A stretch of 64,000 nucleotides of DNA from Nitrospira sp. Its GTDB lineage: Bacteria > Nitrospirota > Nitrospiria > Nitrospirales > Nitrospiraceae. Below, in pieces: positions 62,518 to 64,000 of this stretch (within the stretch, counting starts at the first letter, position 1; the number at the start of each line of letters is the position of its first letter). The stretch spans positions 424,903 through 488,902 of the forward strand of contig JADJXO010000003.1 of NCBI GenBank assembly GCA_016715825.1, written 5' to 3'. A model generated the notes under the pieces. The model did not search any database and was not told the origin of the DNA. It saw only the letters and a list, made by a program, of their open reading frames with translations. A program made the translations under genes and the position numbers.

Positions 62518-63805
62518 ATGACTCTTTCAATTCGATTTGTGTTGTTGACTATAACAGTCGTGAGCATGACCTTCGCGACAGGTGGCCGTCAGGTTGTCTA
62601 TGCCGTCGATCAGGCTGCACAACCGTCCTTGGCGTTACGGGACTTGATCCAGGAGGCCCTAGAGAGAAATCCAGAGCTTGTCGCGGCGCGCAAGCAATGG
62701 GAAGCTGCCACGAATCGGATTGTCCAGGCTCGGTCGCTGGAAGACCCTACGCTGTCAGTCCACTTGTGGAATTTCCCGCAGACCTTCAATGTCACGAGGG
62801 CGGACAACAGTATCTTTGGTCTTTCCCAGAATCTTCCGTTCCCCGGCAAGCTGGCTCTGAAAGGCGAAATAGCAAGTCGGTCGGCCGAGATCACCGAGCA
62901 GGCGCTGCGCGCGAAGGAGCGGGAACTGGTGGTCCGGCTCAAACAGGCCTACTACGATCTGTTTCTCGCGCACAAGGCGATCCAGATTCATCATGAACAG
63001 GTCGAATTGCTCAGGCAGTTCGTCGAGATTGCGAACGCGAAGTTCCGGACCGGCAAGGGATCGCAGGCTGATGTGCTCAAGGCTCAGGTCGAGCTGTCTG
63101 TGTTGCATCAACAACTGCCCGTTCTGGAACAGCGTCGCCAGACCGCTGCAGCACTGCTGAATACGCTTCTGGACCGCGATCTCCTATCACCTCTGGGCAT
63201 TCCTCAGGAGCCGTCTCTGCTGCCGATCGACACCACCATCGACGAGCTGCACCGTCTCGCCTTGAACGCCAGACCGGAATTAAAAGCCGTTGAACTGGCG
63301 GTGCAACAGAGCGAGCAGTCTCGCGCGCTGGCCCAGCGTCAGTACTACCCGGACTTCAATGTGACGTTTCAGCGCTTCCAGAATTTTCAGGCCCATGACG
63401 GATTTGGCGCCTACGTCGCGATGACCGTGCCGTTCGCCTTCTGGACCAAACCGAAGTATGACGCAGGTGTGCGAAGCCGCGGCATCGGTCGCAGCCGCGC
63501 GGGCACAACAGCACCAAATGGAAAACCTGACTCGTTTTCAGGTCAACGACCTGTTGGCGAAGGTCCGGGCGAGTGAACAGGTGGCCAGGCTGTATCACAC
63601 CACGATCCTGCCCCAGGCCGTGCAGAACCTGGAAGCGGCGCGAGTGGGGTATCGAACGGGAAAGAGAGGGTTTCTGGATCTTATTGATACGCAGCGGGCC
63701 TGGCGAGGATTTCAGCATGAGTACTACCGAGCGCTGGTTGAGCGGAAGCACCGCCTCGCGGAACTCGAACAAGTAATCGGAACCGGCCTGAACGGAAACA
63801 GCTAA
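62518..63805 (+). CDS. TolC-family outer-membrane efflux protein (CusC/CzcC-like), frame broken
   Basis: ATG 62518 follows GGGGAGGG and starts a signal peptide (SIRFVLLTITVVSMTFATGG). The TolC pattern is clear: ALRDLIQEALERNPELVAAR, GLSQNLPFPGKLALKGEIAS, AKFRTGKGSQADVLKAQVEL. The frame is lost near 63473 after FWTKPKYDAGVR, and coding continues as EAAASVAAARAQQHQMENLT to GYRTGKRGFLDLIDTQRAWR. One missing base in GTGCGAAGCC explains the break. The restored protein is about 429 residues. It should be the outer-membrane channel for the adaptor and pump at 55-59.5 kb or for the next operon. Confidence 0.9.
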
Positions 63806-63822
63806 ACAGGGAGGACTAGGCC

Positions 63823-64000
63823 ATGAGCCAAAGCATCGGCAAAAAGAGTCTTGTTGTCGGTATCGCAGTAGCCAGCCCCTTCGTCGGGGCGATCACCGGA
63901 TACTTCGCCGCGCATCGGATGATGAGCGATATGTCGGGGATGCAAAGCAGTGGAGAGATCGAAGGGTCATGGTATGGAAGGTATGCCGATGGAGGGCGCG
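63823..64000 (+). CDS. N-terminus of a membrane-anchored protein, probably RND adaptor (partial)
   Basis: ATG 63823 follows GGGAGGAC. The first 35 residues (MSQSIGKKSLVVGIAVASPF, then a GAITGYFAAHRMM stretch) form one membrane helix, followed by Met-rich sequence. In another frame the last bases read HGMEGMPMEG, which suggests one more small indel near 63970. Position behind a TolC-like gene and Met-rich start fit a copper-type efflux adaptor. The gene runs out of the window. Confidence 0.6.
   Translation, partial: MSQSIGKKSLVVGIAVASPFVGAITGYFAAHRMMSDMSGMQSSGEIEGSWYGRYADGGR

Overview
The window looks like a chromosomal segment of a Nitrospira-type bacterium (phylum Nitrospirota). I infer this from the many exported proteins with a VPLPA-type C-terminal sorting signal, an exosortase D with a fused EpsI domain, paired large di-heme peroxidase-like cytochromes and heavy-metal efflux genes. 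The genus is an inference. No rRNA, tRNA, CRISPR array or complete insertion sequence was seen.

Bases 1-9.4 kb, almost all on the minus strand: a cytochrome-like gene end, a TIGR03790-family protein (a family known from exosortase-bearing species), six VPLPA-tagged exported proteins including a formylglycine-generating-enzyme fold without cysteines, and a MauG/cytochrome c peroxidase-like protein. Bases 9.6-16 kb: a Phd/VapC module, a second di-heme cytochrome, a RHH/MazF module lying between two copies of a 125-139 bp repeat, a zinc-ribbon protein with a pseudo-receiver protein, and a possible small membrane protein. Bases 16-25.7 kb: four more VPLPA-type proteins, a fused membrane/spermidine-synthase-like protein, a membrane-tethered winged-helix regulator of unusual order, small regulators, and an orphan PhoB-type response regulator.

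Bases 25.8-50.7 kb are the polysaccharide and exosortase locus. A lipoprotein joining a deacetylase-like region to an SGNH esterase is divergent from a long plus-strand series: flippase, O-antigen ligase-like polymerase, glycosyltransferases, FkbM methyltransferase, acetyltransferase, exosortase D, a WecA/MraY-type initiating transferase (frame broken), a TPR lipoprotein, an SLBB export protein, a beta-barrel protein, a Wzz-type chain-length protein, a CpsD-type kinase and an ExeA-type ATPase. Together these should build, polymerise and export an exopolysaccharide and process the VPLPA proteins that are probably associated with it. Three long promoters in this locus share 11-bp direct repeats and a fixed spacing to a TAGACT element. 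A second 16-bp motif precedes several VPLPA and neighbouring genes.

Bases 50.7-64 kb are a metal and redox region: Slp lipoprotein, DsbA-like protein, copper P-type ATPase with doubled YHS and doubled metal-binding domains, CusB/CusA-type efflux (cusA frame broken), YnfA, a mercury regulator-transport set (merR frame broken, merT, merP, no merA in the window), an AhpD-like protein, a TolC-like protein (frame broken) and the start of another exported protein. Five genes are broken by very small indels, mostly beside short runs. This pattern may be assembly error rather than gene decay.
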